From contig JAVLUZ010000271.1 in NCBI GenBank assembly GCA_036768485.1, positions 5,314,309 to 5,378,308 on the forward strand: a stretch of 64,000 nt of DNA, written 5' to 3'. This document shows positions 25,326 to 37,744 of the stretch, in pieces. Source of the stretch: Mermis nigrescens. Taxonomy: Eukaryota; Nematoda; Enoplea; Mermithida; Mermithidae. A program made the translations under genes and the position numbers. Numbering within the stretch: the first letter of the stretch is position 1; every line of letters begins with the position of its first letter. A model generated the notes under the pieces. That model was not told the origin of the DNA and did not search any database. It saw nothing but the letters and a program-made list of their open reading frames with translations.

Positions 25326-25581
25326 GTGTGACTGTTGAAACGGTTGGACTGCTGGAACGGTGGAACTGCTGGGATTGGTGGGGCTCTTGGGACTGGTGGG
25401 GCTGTTGGGATTATTGGTGGGGCTGTTGGGATTATTGGTGGGGCTCTTGGGATTTTTGGTGGGGCTGTTGGGTTATTGGTGGGGCTGTTGGGATGGTAGG
25501 GCTGTTGGGATGGTGGGGCTGTTGGGACTCATGGGGCTGTTGGGACGGGTGGGGCTGTTGGGACTGGTGGGGCTGTTGAGA
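25326..25581. repeat. Minisatellite, right inverted arm
   Basis: Tandem GGTGGGGCTGTTGGGATTATT units end in GACTGGTGGGGCTGTTGAGA, the exact inverse of the start of the left arm. Together the arms bound a 1.08-kb segment (24499-25581) that may itself be an element with repeat-filled termini. Confidence 0.88.
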
Positions 25582-25860
25582 CACAATCCTTCAATCAGCA
25601 TATGCGTCTTGTCTCTGCCGTCTATAGGCTGGCATATTACAGCATTGACTTGGCATAACATTCGAGGCAATGGGTCTTTTGTAGCACATGCGTTTTTTGC
25701 TGTATTTGTGCTATTTCGGCATCACTCAAAAAATGCAAAATTAAAAAACCCTCGGTCCTCGGTCATTTTTCACCTGACCCTCGGCCGAGGCCGAGGGATC
25801 TCAAAAAAGACCGAGGATTACCGAGGCCGAGGCCGAGGCCGAGGCCTCGTCCGATCCCTA

Positions 25861-26334
25861 GTTAGAGCAAATAATTATCATGATATTCTTATTCTTCAGG
25901 CGCGGAATAGTGTTCCAGATTTTTTTGTTGCAATATCTTTGGTAGTACACAAGAATAAAATGTCCATTGTAAGGGACGTCCCATAGGATGTAAAATAAAA
26001 ATTACATTTGTCAATTGGATGAGATCTTAATCATATGCTTCGGAACACAATTCTCTTATGCTACATGCTTAGTGGAGAAGAGAGGTATTGGTAGGGTATG
26101 TGCCCACATGTGTCCACGAAGGTTATTACCTTACCAGAGGTAGCGCGATAGCGCTACCGCCTCCTTTTTTCTTTTATGATTATCATAGCGAGTGCGACAT
26201 TTGTGCCCCCCCTCACAGCAACAACGACACACACCTGGGAGGTGCTGTTTTTTAATCGATAGATAATTAAAAAACTCGATGTAGGTTTTTTGTTTACACT
26301 GAATACGAGGACCATAAAATTTCTTTTCATTCAA
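25861..26334. other. Intergenic
   Basis: No gene or paired repeat ends seen. Confidence 0.35.
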
Positions 26335-27240
26335 TGGTTGTTGTACAAATGTGTACAGTATTAGTGTTTTTTTACTCTTTGCGTGTCTTTCAACTTATCT
26401 AACTGAATTTTGGTATCTGTGCAGTCCAATTGGTTTTATAATGTAGAAGGTTACAATATCTCAAACTGAAAATTTTTCCTTTTTTAACGCCGTATTTCTT
26501 GGTCTGTGATTGTTTCAGTGTAAAGGCTTGGAGACGAAAAACAGAAATTTTTTCAGCTACTCCGCTAAGTAGGCGGAACATACTGATTATGCTCAGAAAT
26601 ATGCCCTGACCTAAGCGTTACAGATCCTAGTTTATTTTGTTTCTATGCACCCAATATTGCATTATTAGCACAATTGTAAAGTTTACACTGAGAAGCACTT
26701 TTCCGCTCAAGAGCATTTAGTATAAAACAATCTGCGGATGGCCATTTTTTTGTAAAATGTTGCCCCAAGTTGTAGATTACGAATCTGATCTTAAAATTTC
26801 TTTACACTAAATGGACTTGTTGCACAAAAGTTTAAAGTATGCGGGTTTTTTACTCTTTGAATGTCCTGAAGCTTGTCTAACCTAATTTGGATTTTGCACA
26901 GTCCAATTAGTTTTTTCATGTAGGGCTACAATATCTCAGAACTGAAATTTTTTTAAGCAATATTTCTCGATCTAAGATCGTTTTAGTGTAAAGGGTTCGA
27001 GACGAAAACTTAAATTTCTTCTGCTACTTCGTATGCGGAAGATGCTGATTATGCTTAAAATGCGCCAGTGTTACAGATCCTAGTTTATTTTGTTTTTATA
27101 CACCCAATATTGCGTTATCAGCACAAGTGTAAAGTTTACACTAAGAAATTATTTTCCGCTCAGAGCTTTGGGTATCAAAAATTCGCAGTGGGCCAATGTT
27201 TTCAAATGTTGCCCCTAACTTGTAGATTACGAATCTGATA
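26335..27240. repeat. Imperfect tandem duplication, about 450-bp units
   Basis: Unit 1 is about 26335-26795 and unit 2 about 26796-27240. Shared blocks in the same order include GTGCAGTCCAATTGGTTTT / TTGCACAGTCCAATTAGTTTTT, ACAATATCTCA-ACTGAAA, AGTGTAAAGG-TTGGAGACGAAAA, CACCCAATATTGC-TTA-AGCACAA and GTAGATTACGAATCTGAT. No coding potential is conserved between the units. Confidence 0.82.
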
Positions 27241-27539
27241 ACTAACGTTAATGCTGAGATTAATAGTCGTGAATGCAGCGAATAACATTTGCGTGTTAAT
27301 CACTAGTTTTTTCAATTAATTCTATTAGTGTTGGCCTCATACATGGACAGCAAAAAATTCTGGGGGTTCTGGTTGGGTTAGGTGGAATTGCGCCAACGTG
27401 TGGTTGGCCTACTGGTACGTTTTTTACCAATTTCAAAAAATACAATCAAGCACATGCTCTTTATTCTTTGATTGATCACCCACTTAAATGAAGTAATGCA
27501 GTACGATGCATAGGTACCTAAAATCTGTTTTACGATACC

Positions 27540-27757
27540 ATGTGCATGAATCAAAATTCTTGATTCGATGCAAATTGATTACAAAAGCGGTTTAATTGAA
27601 GTAGCAATCGCGATATTATGCATGGCAATGAATATTCATATGAAGTTCAATTATGCAGAAGTGTGCTACGGTCAGCTGCGTAGAAATCACTTTTGTAGCT
27701 GTTCACTAGATCGTTGAAAATTGAATTCCATGCCCAAGGTTCCATGAAATAGACTAT
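27540..27757 (+). mobile_element. MITE-C copy, left end missing
   Basis: Shares GATTACAAAAGCGGTTTAA, TGTAGCTGTTCACTAGATCG and the terminal CCATGAAATAGACTATA with the better-preserved copy at 41024-41264. The right terminus is clear and the left is not. Confidence 0.6.
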
Positions 27758-28175
27758 ACATATATAACCACAGTGAGTTTGTACACGTTGTGCATAGATC
27801 CGCTTAAAAAACATCCTAATTACTGTAGTGCACGATGTTTCAGTTGGTCGGCAGAGTATGTGGCATATTTTTTATACATATGGCGGGTCGTGCAATGTAA
27901 AAATCAGGTGTTAAGAAAATTGGTCTGCTAGGCGATTTCTAGCACTATAGTCTGTCCCGTTCAAAAGGCCTATTTTTGCTAAAGTCTCATTACCATATAT
28001 GCACATGGGGGTCTAGATCACTAAAATGGAAAAATAGAAATAGGAAATTTTGTGAGGCACATGAGGCAAAATGAAGGAACTTAAATGGACCTTGAAGATT
28101 GCACCTATACTTCGATTCCCGTCATCTGATTATGAAAGGAATCCGGCCGAATGGCAATTATCCGGGACTAATGAC
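27758..28175. other. Intergenic
   Basis: No gene seen. A CTATAGTCTGTCCCG phrase near 27949 resembles a single MITE-C end. Confidence 0.35.
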
Positions 28176-28375
28176 CAGTGGCGGATCCAGGATTTTCCTA
28201 AGGGGGGGGGGTGTCGGTACCCCTAGGGGGGGGGGGCGGAACCATGACTTGGGCGGAAAATTAGTCGTTTTAACCCAAAAATCGCTAAAAATCGCTCAAA
28301 AATCCTTAATTTTGCGCACTGTTTTGGGCTAATGGGGGGAGCGGCCGCCCCCTGCCCCCCTTAAATCCGACCCTG
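28176..28375. mobile_element. MITE-B copy (200 bp)
   Basis: Starts CAGTGGCGGATCCAGG and ends TTAAATCCGACCCTG, with flanks CTAATGAC / CTAATAAC (28168-28175, 28376-28383; one mismatch). Confidence 0.9.
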
Positions 28376-29138
28376 CTAATAACCCATATTTTGCGATCTA
28401 TGGAGTGGATAAATGAACTGATTGTTGATTAGCGGACGAAGCGAACGAGGACATTAGGCATATAAATTCCAGAAAATCGTGGAAAACTTTAATACCTCAC
28501 AACTAAAATTTAATTTTTGTTCATTCAATTAGCGGTTTATGCACAAGTCTAATTTTCGCCTTAACGTTCATTATTACAAATGTCGCGTTCATATATTATG
28601 GCCCGCAATATTGTCATATTGCGCAAAACGTCAATAGAGCAATTTTAAGTGACTAGAAAAACCGCCGAAAACGTGCGAAAATCGTCTTTAAACGTAATTA
28701 TCTAAAAAATGTCAGCTGGTTCCACTTTAGGTAATTGCAGATTCTGGAAGTACAGCCGTTTTTCTATCCAAAATGATATTAATTTATTAAGAGATCCGAC
28801 TTTTTTTAGGTACTTTTCGATTTTAAAATTTCAATTCCGGAAATTTTCTCAAAAGGTGAGTGGGTCGGGTTTTTTCGCTTGTAATTTCTGATTGAAAAAA
28901 GTTTTCAACTTGGTAATTACAGATCCTGTTAGAGTAAGGAATTGTACTTTCCATGATCTACCTCTCAATATGATTGGCGGAAAAAAATTTCGGTACTTTT
29001 AGCTTCAAATCTAAGCTTTTTATTCTAGCCAATCAGGTGAACGCGAGCTCCGCCTTATTGCGCATGTGCAAAAGTCTCCGCCTATACCGGAGACTATATG
29101 TATTATCTATGGCTATGCTGCCTTCGTTGAACTCGCAC
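28376..29138. other. Intergenic
   Basis: No gene or mobile element recognised. Confidence 0.35.
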
Positions 29139-29404
29139 CACACCTGGGCGTGGGGGGGGGGGGGTTTGGGGGTATGCACCCCCCAGAAAATACCCCCCAG
29201 AAATCAAAATACCCCCCCCCCCCAGAATTCAAGTTTTGAAAATTTTTTTTCGTTTTTTCCGCAATTTTTTGATGCCAATGGATAGTGCTTGATGAGAAAC
29301 GTTGAAAAATGGTGTTTTTATCGCCATACCACCATTTTTAAGGCCATTTTTCGACCTTCAAAAAAATCTTGCACCCCCCAGAATTTTCTTGCTGCCCACG
29401 TATG
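29139..29404. mobile_element. MITE-A copy (266 bp)
   Basis: Starts CACACCTGGGCGTGGG and ends GCTGCCCACGTATG. The flanks ACTCGCAC / AACCGCAC match at 6 of 8 positions. Confidence 0.85.
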
Positions 29405-30027
29405 AACCGCACCGCCCTGCAATATTGCATTTTTTACTATCTGACTATTTTATTTTATTTTATTTTTTACTATCTGACTATTTTATTTTACTATTTTATT
29501 TTTTTACTATTTCTACTATTTTTACTAGTTAAAAATATCTTGCCTTCATGACGAAAAATATATAATCATCAGATTGATTAAATGAATTGCATGATTTCAT
29601 TGAATTGCATAATTCTTGTTAATTGAAGCTTTATGTGTGCTAGCACAGTTCGCACATAGGCAAATAGCATACACAATCACATATGAGCACGGAGGGGTTT
29701 AGACAGACCCCAAAATTGAAATAATTTTTTCAAGTTTTCTGCTGTCAATGGAAGAAACTTGATGAGAAACGCTGTAGAATTCAGCACATTTGCCCCCTTT
29801 TCAATTTTTTCGGCACTCTTTTGTCATAGGAAATTTTTGAACTCGTTCCTGAATCTGGGTGCTGCCTATGCTATTATAATAATAAACCCGTGGCACATGC
29901 TAACAAGCATCAGACTGTGATATTTTACTTAAGGACAGAAATGCGTCATCATGAGCAGACATTAGTGAGGAAATTAAGCGGTTTAGACCTCCCCATGGGC
30001 GAAAATCTGGTGTACCCCAGTAACGGG
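29405..30027. other. Intergenic, simple repeats and repeat debris
   Basis: An irregular TTTTACTATCTGACTATTTTATT repeat spans about 29430-29530. A MITE-A-like fragment (GATGAGAAACGC core, GGTGCTGCCTATG end) spans about 29683-29870 without a clear target duplication. Confidence 0.5.
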
Positions 30028-30266
30028 CACACCTGGGCGTGGGAGGGGGCGGTTTGTGGGGTATGCACCATCCAGAAACCAAAATACCCCCAGAATCCAA
30101 TTTTTGAATTTTTTTTGTCTTTTTCGTAATTTTTTGATGCCAATGGATAGTGCTCAATCGATACGTTGAAAAATTGTGTTTTTTTGCCGGACCACTATTT
30201 TTAAGGCAATTTTTTGATCTTTGAAAAATCTTGCACCCCTAGAATTTTGGTGCCACCTCACCTATG
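30028..30266. mobile_element. MITE-A copy (239 bp)
   Basis: Starts CACACCTGGGCGTGGG and ends CACCTATG, with a perfect 8-bp duplication GTAACGGG (30020-30027, 30267-30274). Confidence 0.93.
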
Positions 30267-32715
30267 GTAACGGGCTTTTATTAGCTTGCACTAAGAATCT
30301 GAAAAGCAATTATTCTTATTTTTCTTGTTCCTTTTTATTTTTTGTTATGCGTTGCTGATGCATACCTTGACATCAAAAGTGCTATCTATTATTTGTTGAG
30401 ATGCCTAAAGGTTTTCGATCACTGCTTTAACTGATTAATTAATTAATTAACTATTAGATTCTTTGTATATTATTTTATTTTTCTAGCATAACGAATTTCT
30501 TCACAAGTTCAAATTTCATACAATTCAATAAAGTTTCCATTTTTACATATCTACCTTTGTGAGGGTGGCTCCTTCTATATTTTAAAAGGCAGTCAATGCG
30601 CAAAGCAGAAACCATGATTCAGTCTATCCGTCATTGCACATGAAAAACGGCGCCAAGTTTATATAGCCCGTCAAATTCGGAAAAATATGCTGGTTCAATT
30701 TGTTCTACACAAGACGGAGTAGAACATGTAGGTATATGTACGTCCACTAGCATTCATTCCGTCCAAGGTAATGTAGGTATAAAATTATGTTAATAAGCTC
30801 AAGACATAAATTTTTCTACCTCTGATCCGCGCCTCCCTTCGCCCTCATATGACAGGAAGCAGTGACGAAATGACAAAAAATAGAAAAGCGAGTGGCCTGT
30901 GTAATATACACAGTCACAAAAATCTAACATAAACAAATTTGTGATATCATTTGCGTTAAAGTAACATCCTTGCGGTTTTTTACATGCAACAGTAATATGC
31001 AGAGCCCTATTAGCTGTGCTCTCTCAGCTAAGTAAAAACACCACATTTACTGCAGGTTCTTTTTTATTTGAAAAACTCAAATATTTAACTGTGAATTCAG
31101 ATGGATGCCATGTGAAAAAATCTATCGTGAATCTGTTTTATTTACTATTTTTTATATGGATTAGTCTTTTCTAATTTTACGCGTGAGTTGTTTAATTAAT
31201 CATTTTTATGACTATACAATTGACGTGAATCTTGCACAAAAATGACTTCCAGCAAAATTGACGTTTTGAGCAAACAGACCAGGTTTTTAATGAAATTTTG
31301 CGAATTAAATAATTTTCTTTTAGATACGGTGGTTTTTTAAAATTTTTTCTGAGATTTTACATCACAAATAAAATATTAAGTTTATTGCATCTCACCAAAA
31401 AAGTTTAATGTAAATTTTTGCCGCGATCATTAAAAGTACATAGATGACACAAAAATAATTACTTGCAGATTTGATTTTTCCCTTTTTTGTTACAATTTAT
31501 ATTGTTCCCTTTTTTATTGAAACAATTAACAAAAATATAATTCTTCATCTTTGTTTATAGCTGTTTAAAAGGTCTAATCTAGTTTGGCTAACCAAAATGA
31601 ATAAACATAACTTTGCTGTCTTATAGTCGAATATTTTGTATAAAGTGTAAAAGACTGGAAAGGCCATAGCTGTTATAAATAAAGTATTATCGATTTAGAT
31701 ATTGTGGGTGTTACTCGTCCCGCACACTACATGCATTGAACACTGTGCGTGCACGTACATACATGTACACATGCAAGCAGCTCTTTGTGCGCATAGGTAA
31801 CTCGCTCGTTTATGTGAGGACGCGTAATGCTGTGTAATATAGTGGGCGGGGCTAACAAAAAGCGGTTACTTCAAAGAAGAATTTTGTGGGTTCGGTTTGT
31901 TGACGTTTTGCACAATATGAAAGTTTTGATACTGGCGGAAAATAAACCTGCTTTAACGCTGTAAAACTGTGCTCCGTCCAATTGAGAAATGACCGTATAA
32001 TGTGTAGCTTTTTAGGTTACAAAAAACTGAATCAAAAAGAAATTTGATGGAAAAGTTGGATAAAGCAAAATGTTTGAACTTTATTTATGTCAAAAATCAG
32101 AAGAAGTAAGAAATTCAAAAGTCTGGAGTGAACAAATAGAAAGTGTAAAATTACCTTGGGCCAAAAAACTAAGATGAAATTAAGAAAAATGGTTTAACAA
32201 ATTAGAAAATTGTTGTTCCGAATTAGACATCTCTTTACGACCCAAAAACCTAAAAACAAACTAGAAAAAAATTAGATACAAACTAAGTGTAAAATAAGAA
32301 TTTGAAGTGTCAAGTCAACACTGTCATTGGTCGGCGTAAACACCTTAAGCTGCTCTGCCTCTACATGGCTGACAGCGCTTGGAGCAGTCTTATCTGACTT
32401 CAGGCGCTTGGTCCGTAATCTGGCACCAGTCAATCGGTCCTTTATCTACAGTTGGTTGGTTGGTCGCTTCGGTTTGGTAGCATAGGAGCGTAGGATGTTG
32501 ATGAGGGGGGACTCCGACCCTTATGGTTCCCTTCCCAAGGCCTCTCGATTCCCAAGGACGGCTGCCTTTCTCACGGCTTCTCTCTTCCCTAGACTACTCT
32601 CTACCTTCCAGAGGATAAGTCCAAACTTGAATAAACTCAAACGATCTTCCTTATTCTTCATCTCGTTTGACTGACTAGTACGGTTATATGGCCTGAAGTA
32701 CTAAATAAAAGAAGG
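30267..32715. other. Intergenic, no gene seen
   Basis: AT-rich DNA. A more GC-balanced stretch at about 32330-32650 has no long open frame on either strand. Confidence 0.35.
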
Positions 32716-33359
32716 AAACTAGCAAAGAAAAATGCTCAAGATGAATACTTGAATTTCTTCATTGTTAAGGATGCAAAATGAGGGGACTAGGGAAAATTTC
32801 CCTGAATGCGCAGGAGCCAAAGGGATGTGTTAACAGTTAGATTTCCCCTAAACAACGAAAAAATGAAGTATATCCTGCGGTGTATGCGTGTTTCTGCAGA
32901 TTTTAAATAGCAATTTTGATTACGATGACAAATATTTTGATTACTTTATTTTGGAAAATTTAAAGAAATCTTTTGAGGTTTTACATGCAAACTATTGAGT
33001 TGGCCATGTAGGTGTGAAGATAACACCAATATCTTTTATGACAGAGCATTGTGGAAGGTCAAGATTTTATGAAATAAATAATACATTGATTATTTAATAG
33101 TCCTGAAAGTGTTTTCAATGCTCTGCTATTCTGCGAAACATTTAGAAACGTTTTGTGACTACAGCCTCATTTTTTACAGGCGGCAGAATATACTTCAATT
33201 TTTGCATTGTTTAGGGAAAGTCTAACTGTTTAGCACATTGCTATGGCTCCTGCGTATATAAAGAAATGTTTACTAGTTCCCTCCTTTTACATCCTTAACA
33301 ATGAAGAAATTCAGGTTTATTCACCTTTTTCGTTCAATCGGAGCATTTTTCTTTGCTAT
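32716..33359. repeat. Foldback element, about 170-bp inverted arms
   Basis: The left arm (about 32716-32890) and right arm (about 33170-33359) are inverted copies. They share AGCAAAGAAAAATGCTC, GAATTTCTTCATTGTTAAGGATG, CGCAGGAGCCA, AACAGTTAGA-TT-CCCTAAACAA and GAAGTATAT-CTGC. The loop is about 280 bp. There is no coding capacity. Confidence 0.78.
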
Positions 33360-34275
33360 GTGCATGTATGTACATATGAGTATTCTTAACACAGGTGAAC
33401 GTCAAGTGCTACTCAAATGCCATGGTCTTGTATTCTACTGAGTGCTTGAGGCAGCTGAACCTGAAGCATTAACAAAGTCATAAAAAGCAGTGAAAATTGG
33501 TAACAAAACATATCAAAAGTCAAAAAAATCACGAGCACGATTAAATAATAAGCTTTGTGTTATTTTACTTGTGTTCTCCCTAAGCACCTGCCTGAGTCCG
33601 TTGAAACTTGGGTGTATACAATTCAATAAAAAAGGACAAATTGGTAAAAACAGACACACAAAGTACAAGAAATTAACAGATTGAGCAATATTTTGGTAAA
33701 CAATTGTCTTTGTAAGCTTGCTTTCTGTTGATCATTTTTTGACAATACATTTTCTTTTTTCTTGAGATTACTCAATATTCATTAAAACGGCTACCTGCAT
33801 ACTTATAGTTACATGATATGTAGAACGAATAATCATCATAGACACATGTGGATACATACCTTATCAAAACCGAGAAAAGATTAATTTATTCAGTCGAACT
33901 ATTTATGTAATTATTAATTAATATCACACTTCCATTTAGAGATTTCACATTTATAACCAGTAAAGGGGTAACATTCTGTGGTCCGCCCATTGAGAAAGAT
34001 ATTTTGATTTTAATTGAGTAGTGAAGTTTGAAAGTAAAGTAATGCAAATGCAATATAGTTTTGATCAGGCAACTTGTTGTTGGACTATCTTATGAGTTTT
34101 TAATGAATAAAGTCGGCTGGAAGAAAAATAAAGTCACAATGTAAGTAAAAGTCCGTAAAAATGTCCTTTTTTAGTGCTTTTTTATTTCAAAATATAAGCA
34201 GCTTGACCCAATAAAATTATAATTTTCATATAGAATTCAATCTGCTCTCTCATGTAGGGTATCGTTTTTTAATTT
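33360..34275. other. Intergenic
   Basis: A 64-codon open frame at 33490-33684 (starts MKIGNKTYQKSKKS) has no recognisable features and is not accepted. Confidence 0.3.
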
Positions 34276-35076
34276 TTATTCATTCTGCACTGAGTTATAA
34301 ATGCTTAAAAAGTGTCCATATTTTAGGATTGAGTTATTTTCCATAAGTTTAAATAGATGGAAGTTCTGAATGTCTGCCAGCAGCTTGTATTTGGAGAGTT
34401 GCACAACTCCGATTTCAAGAATATGATCATTCTTGGAGACTAAATCATTCTCAGACATTAAATAATCCAAAGCTATGATGTTAGGGGAAGGAAATACCTT
34501 TAATTATGTTTTGCATTGAATCGAAGAATTGCTGAAAAACGGAAAAAAATTTGAAACTAATTATATATGGGTTTCTGAATTCCGAATAGATTATTCTCAT
34601 GTCTGCAGTCCAGAGACCCCCAAACACCACGCTCATTTCATGCACATATGAAAGTTTATCCGTATTTAGCTTTAAGCTTGTTACATCTGTGCTACTATGA
34701 AGGCTTGGTTTTTTTGTCAGATTTTGACTATTAGCATTCAATCTGTCGACAATATAGCTTTCCTTATCTGTGGATAAATAAAAAATTCATAATTCCGATA
34801 TCCTCGTCCATTGATGATTGAGTATATCTTGTGATAATCCTTGTTGTAGGGCAATGTACATATGTGTTGTTTCTCTAGTTGTTCTACTGTTACAAGAACC
34901 TTGAAGAATTGATTTTCAAGTGCTATCTCTTGTTTTTCATTTTCGTTTTCTTCTCTATTTTTTAATGCAAAACTAACGATCTCTACAGTGGCGTATTGGG
35001 AAATTGGGTTAAGTTCTAACTCTACCTTATTGACATTCTCAAATTTCTTTTGTGACAAAAAGCTGTATATTATCAT
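34276..35076 (-). pseudogene. Coding-like stretch in three frames, unknown protein
   Basis: Three minus-strand open frames abut or overlap end to end: 35076-34738, 34741-34481 and 34470-34276. All three have ordinary protein composition (for example HICTLPYNKDYHKIYSI and VVFGGLWTADMRIIY), which is unusual in this AT-rich surrounding. TTTATTTATCCACAG just before the second frame could be a splice acceptor, but no good donor precedes it, so frameshifts are equally possible. No family is recognised. Confidence 0.4.
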
Positions 35077-35227
35077 TGCATGAATTAAAAACTTCTTATG
35101 TGTTTAATCTTGGCCTTAGTGATTAGGATATGTATAATCCCCAAATATTGAATGTAATCTCTGGATTGACATACAATGTATGAAAATCATGAAAAAAGTA
35201 GGATATCGTATCTTCATCATCATTATT

Positions 35228-35296
35228 TTTATTAACACAATTATCATTATTATCATTATTATTAGATTTATTTTTATTATTATTAATATTTTTATA

Positions 35297-35364
<68 letters not shown>

Positions 35365-35560
35365 AACTTATTATTATTATTATTATTATTAGTATTAGTA
35401 TTATTATTATCACTATTATTATTATTAAGGTTATTATTATTATTATCATTATTATTATTATTATTATTATTAATTTTTAATACTATTAATAATATAATTG
35501 TTATTATTATTAATATTAATAGTAATTTTATTATATATGATAATATTCAGTAATTGTGGT
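35228..35560. repeat. (ATT)n microsatellite
   Basis: About 300 bp of nearly pure TTA/ATT trinucleotide, purest at 35301-35362, with interruptions on both sides. Open frames here (poly-Asn and poly-Ile) are artefacts. Confidence 0.97.
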
Positions 35561-36574
35561 GTTAAAAATTACTCTTAAAAATGAATCTAGTGCATCTAGC
35601 ACTCCTCATAAGAAATTATAGCAAGTCGTTTGTTTTTAGCCTGTCAGCATTATCCCTGATTGGCATATCAATATTCATGGCGTGCATTTGCTACAGACTA
35701 AGAAATCACGAACGCTTTGAATCCAATGCGATCAAATGAGGGATATTTCGAATTAAAATCTGAAATAATTTCCTTGATTGTGTATCTGAACCGCTTTATG
35801 TGCGCTCACTCTGGTCTAATAATTTAATTTAAGATATAAAGATTAGCTCATGTCTCGCTTTTGCTTCTTTTATGTTTTCAAAAGAATAGGTACACAATAA
35901 ACAGATTTCTTGAAAAATTCTTTTTTACATTCTAAATTTGTCCAATCAAATTACTTAGCTGAACTGTAACAAAGTGTTATCCCAAGCGCTGTCTTATTCT
36001 TTTACTTTCACGTTTTTCTGAATATTTGAATTGATTTAAATAGTTTTGTTTTTTGTTTTACGATAACTCAAAGCAAATTCGACAATTGTACATGTGCAAG
36101 TATATACCTACTTATATTTGTAATGCATAGTTATATTGCCTACGTTCAGTATATTTGCATGCGCTTCCTATGGCTTATATATTGTAAACTCCTAAAAGTT
36201 ATTGTTTGAATTATGCGGACATATGTATTTTCCACTCATCTTTTATTTATGATACGTACTATAGTCTGTTTCAAAATTACTTTTTTTACAGTAAAGCAAT
36301 TTGAAAGTAAAAACTCAGCCAATCTGTGTGAAGGCTTTCAGTTGGTTGGCTATCATCTATAGTCTGTTTTATTTACTCAAGAGCTTTTTCTGTTAATTTT
36401 TTAGGCTACAGCAGTAATAATCCCAGACCATTGGAAGTCTGTGTGCCTAAGCATATACTGTGCTGAAGCATACTGATTTTATTTGGACTAGGACCCTACT
36501 AAGCACAGTCTTAGTACACGTGCACTCAACCGCTCTCTCAGCCGCTTGAATTGCCAATTTCTTGGCAATATTAC
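35561..36574. other. Intergenic with MITE-C ends
   Basis: TATAGTCTGTTTCA (near 36261) and TATAGTCTGTTTTA (near 36358) resemble MITE-C termini. No gene seen. Confidence 0.4.
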
Positions 36575-36866
36575 CATAGGTGGGCAGCACCAAAATTCTG
36601 GGGGGGGGTGAAAAAGTTCCTGGAGAGAAGTAGTGAAAAAATTTTAAGAGGTCTAAAAATGGTCTTAAAAGTGGTTGTATGGCGAAAAAACACCATTTTT
36701 TGACATTTCTCATCAAGCACTATCCAATGGCATCAAAAAATTGCTAAAAAAGCAAAAAAAATTTCAAAATTAGAATTCTGGGGGTATTTTGATTTGGGGG
36801 GGGGTATTTCAAACTGCTGGGGTAGGGTGCATACCCCCTCCCCCATACCTTCCACGCCCATGTGTG
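36575..36866. mobile_element. MITE-A copy (292 bp, reversed)
   Basis: Starts CATAGGTGGGCAGCACC and ends CACGCCCATGTGTG. It is longer than its relatives because of a partly repeated stretch near the left end (GGTGAAAAAGTTCC...TAGTGAAAAAATTT). The flanks do not match. Confidence 0.8.
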
Positions 36867-37744
36867 GTCCCACTGCACTTTAAAGCACCCTGCTACACAT
36901 TAAACTATAGGTGCAAATCGCCAAACTCAAGCATTCTATTTTAAGCATGGCGCAAAGTGCCTAACTTTGGACCATACTACTACACAATCCAACTCACCAC
37001 CAATATAAATTTCTACACCACAACGCATTAGTACGACGCATAAAACATCATAAAATGGGTTAAATGCTAAAACATAGAGACTGCCCTTGTAGGCGCAAAA
37101 CGCCAAATTTTGGACCCTACTACACTTTAAAACACGCTACACATTAAAGTTAGGCATGAAGCGCCTAACTTAATGCTTACCCTCCAGGGATGCCAAAGGC
37201 GCATCTGTCAAAAAACATCAAACCTAAGGGTTTGAGCGCAAAAAGAAGAGAGCTCAATGGCTGTGAGTTCATTGGCCGTGTAAGTGTCCACCCCACTTAT
37301 TTACATATCCATTACCTATTTTAGGCACCTCTCAGAGAAAAAGCATGCAAATAATCCATACAAAACAGACACACATTAATTAATTGAATTATCAAATAAT
37401 TGGACAGTATATATTTTTTAGAAAAGTGTACTGATTATATTCAGAGCATTTTTATCCCATCTGGATAGTGTAGCAGAGCATTGCTAGACTCTTCAACAGA
37501 TGTGAAAACTTCATTATTTTCTTCTCGTTTCATCTGCTCATCCTCGAATAGATTGGCATTTTTGCTAATTAATTTTTTAATATGTATTTTTGGCTGGCTC
37601 AAGCTGTCTCATCTGTTTCTTTATACCAAACTTCATATGTAGAATATAGATTTTATTAACACAAACTAGTTCTTCCGTAAAATCAGTTCTCGTTTAGAAG
37701 GTCATCCTATAACTGATTTGTAAGATCATACAAAATCTGGATTT
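36867..37744. other. Intergenic with GGCGCAAA-CGCC hairpins
   Basis: Contains several copies of the short hairpin motif (near 36955, 37096 and 37147), each beside 'CTAACTTTGGACC' or a similar phrase. No gene seen. Confidence 0.45.

Larger units (their letters stand above)
23083..25860. mobile_element. hAT-like 2.8-kb element, CCGAGG-rich ends
   Basis: Starts TAGGGATCGGACGAGG and ends CCTCGTCCGATCCCTA, flanked by a perfect 8-bp duplication GTTAGAGC (23075-23082, 25861-25868). Both ends carry runs of CGGCCGAGG (23112-23185 and 25742-25850). There is no transposase, so it is a non-autonomous composite. Inside are another GC-rich end (TAGAGGTGCACGCGGGTACCCG, from about 23949), inverted minisatellites, and a MITE-A-like 3' end near 25315. 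Confidence 0.92.

Noticed and set aside
35123..35449. Poly-Asn and poly-Ile open frames
   Set aside because: Produced by the ATT microsatellite.
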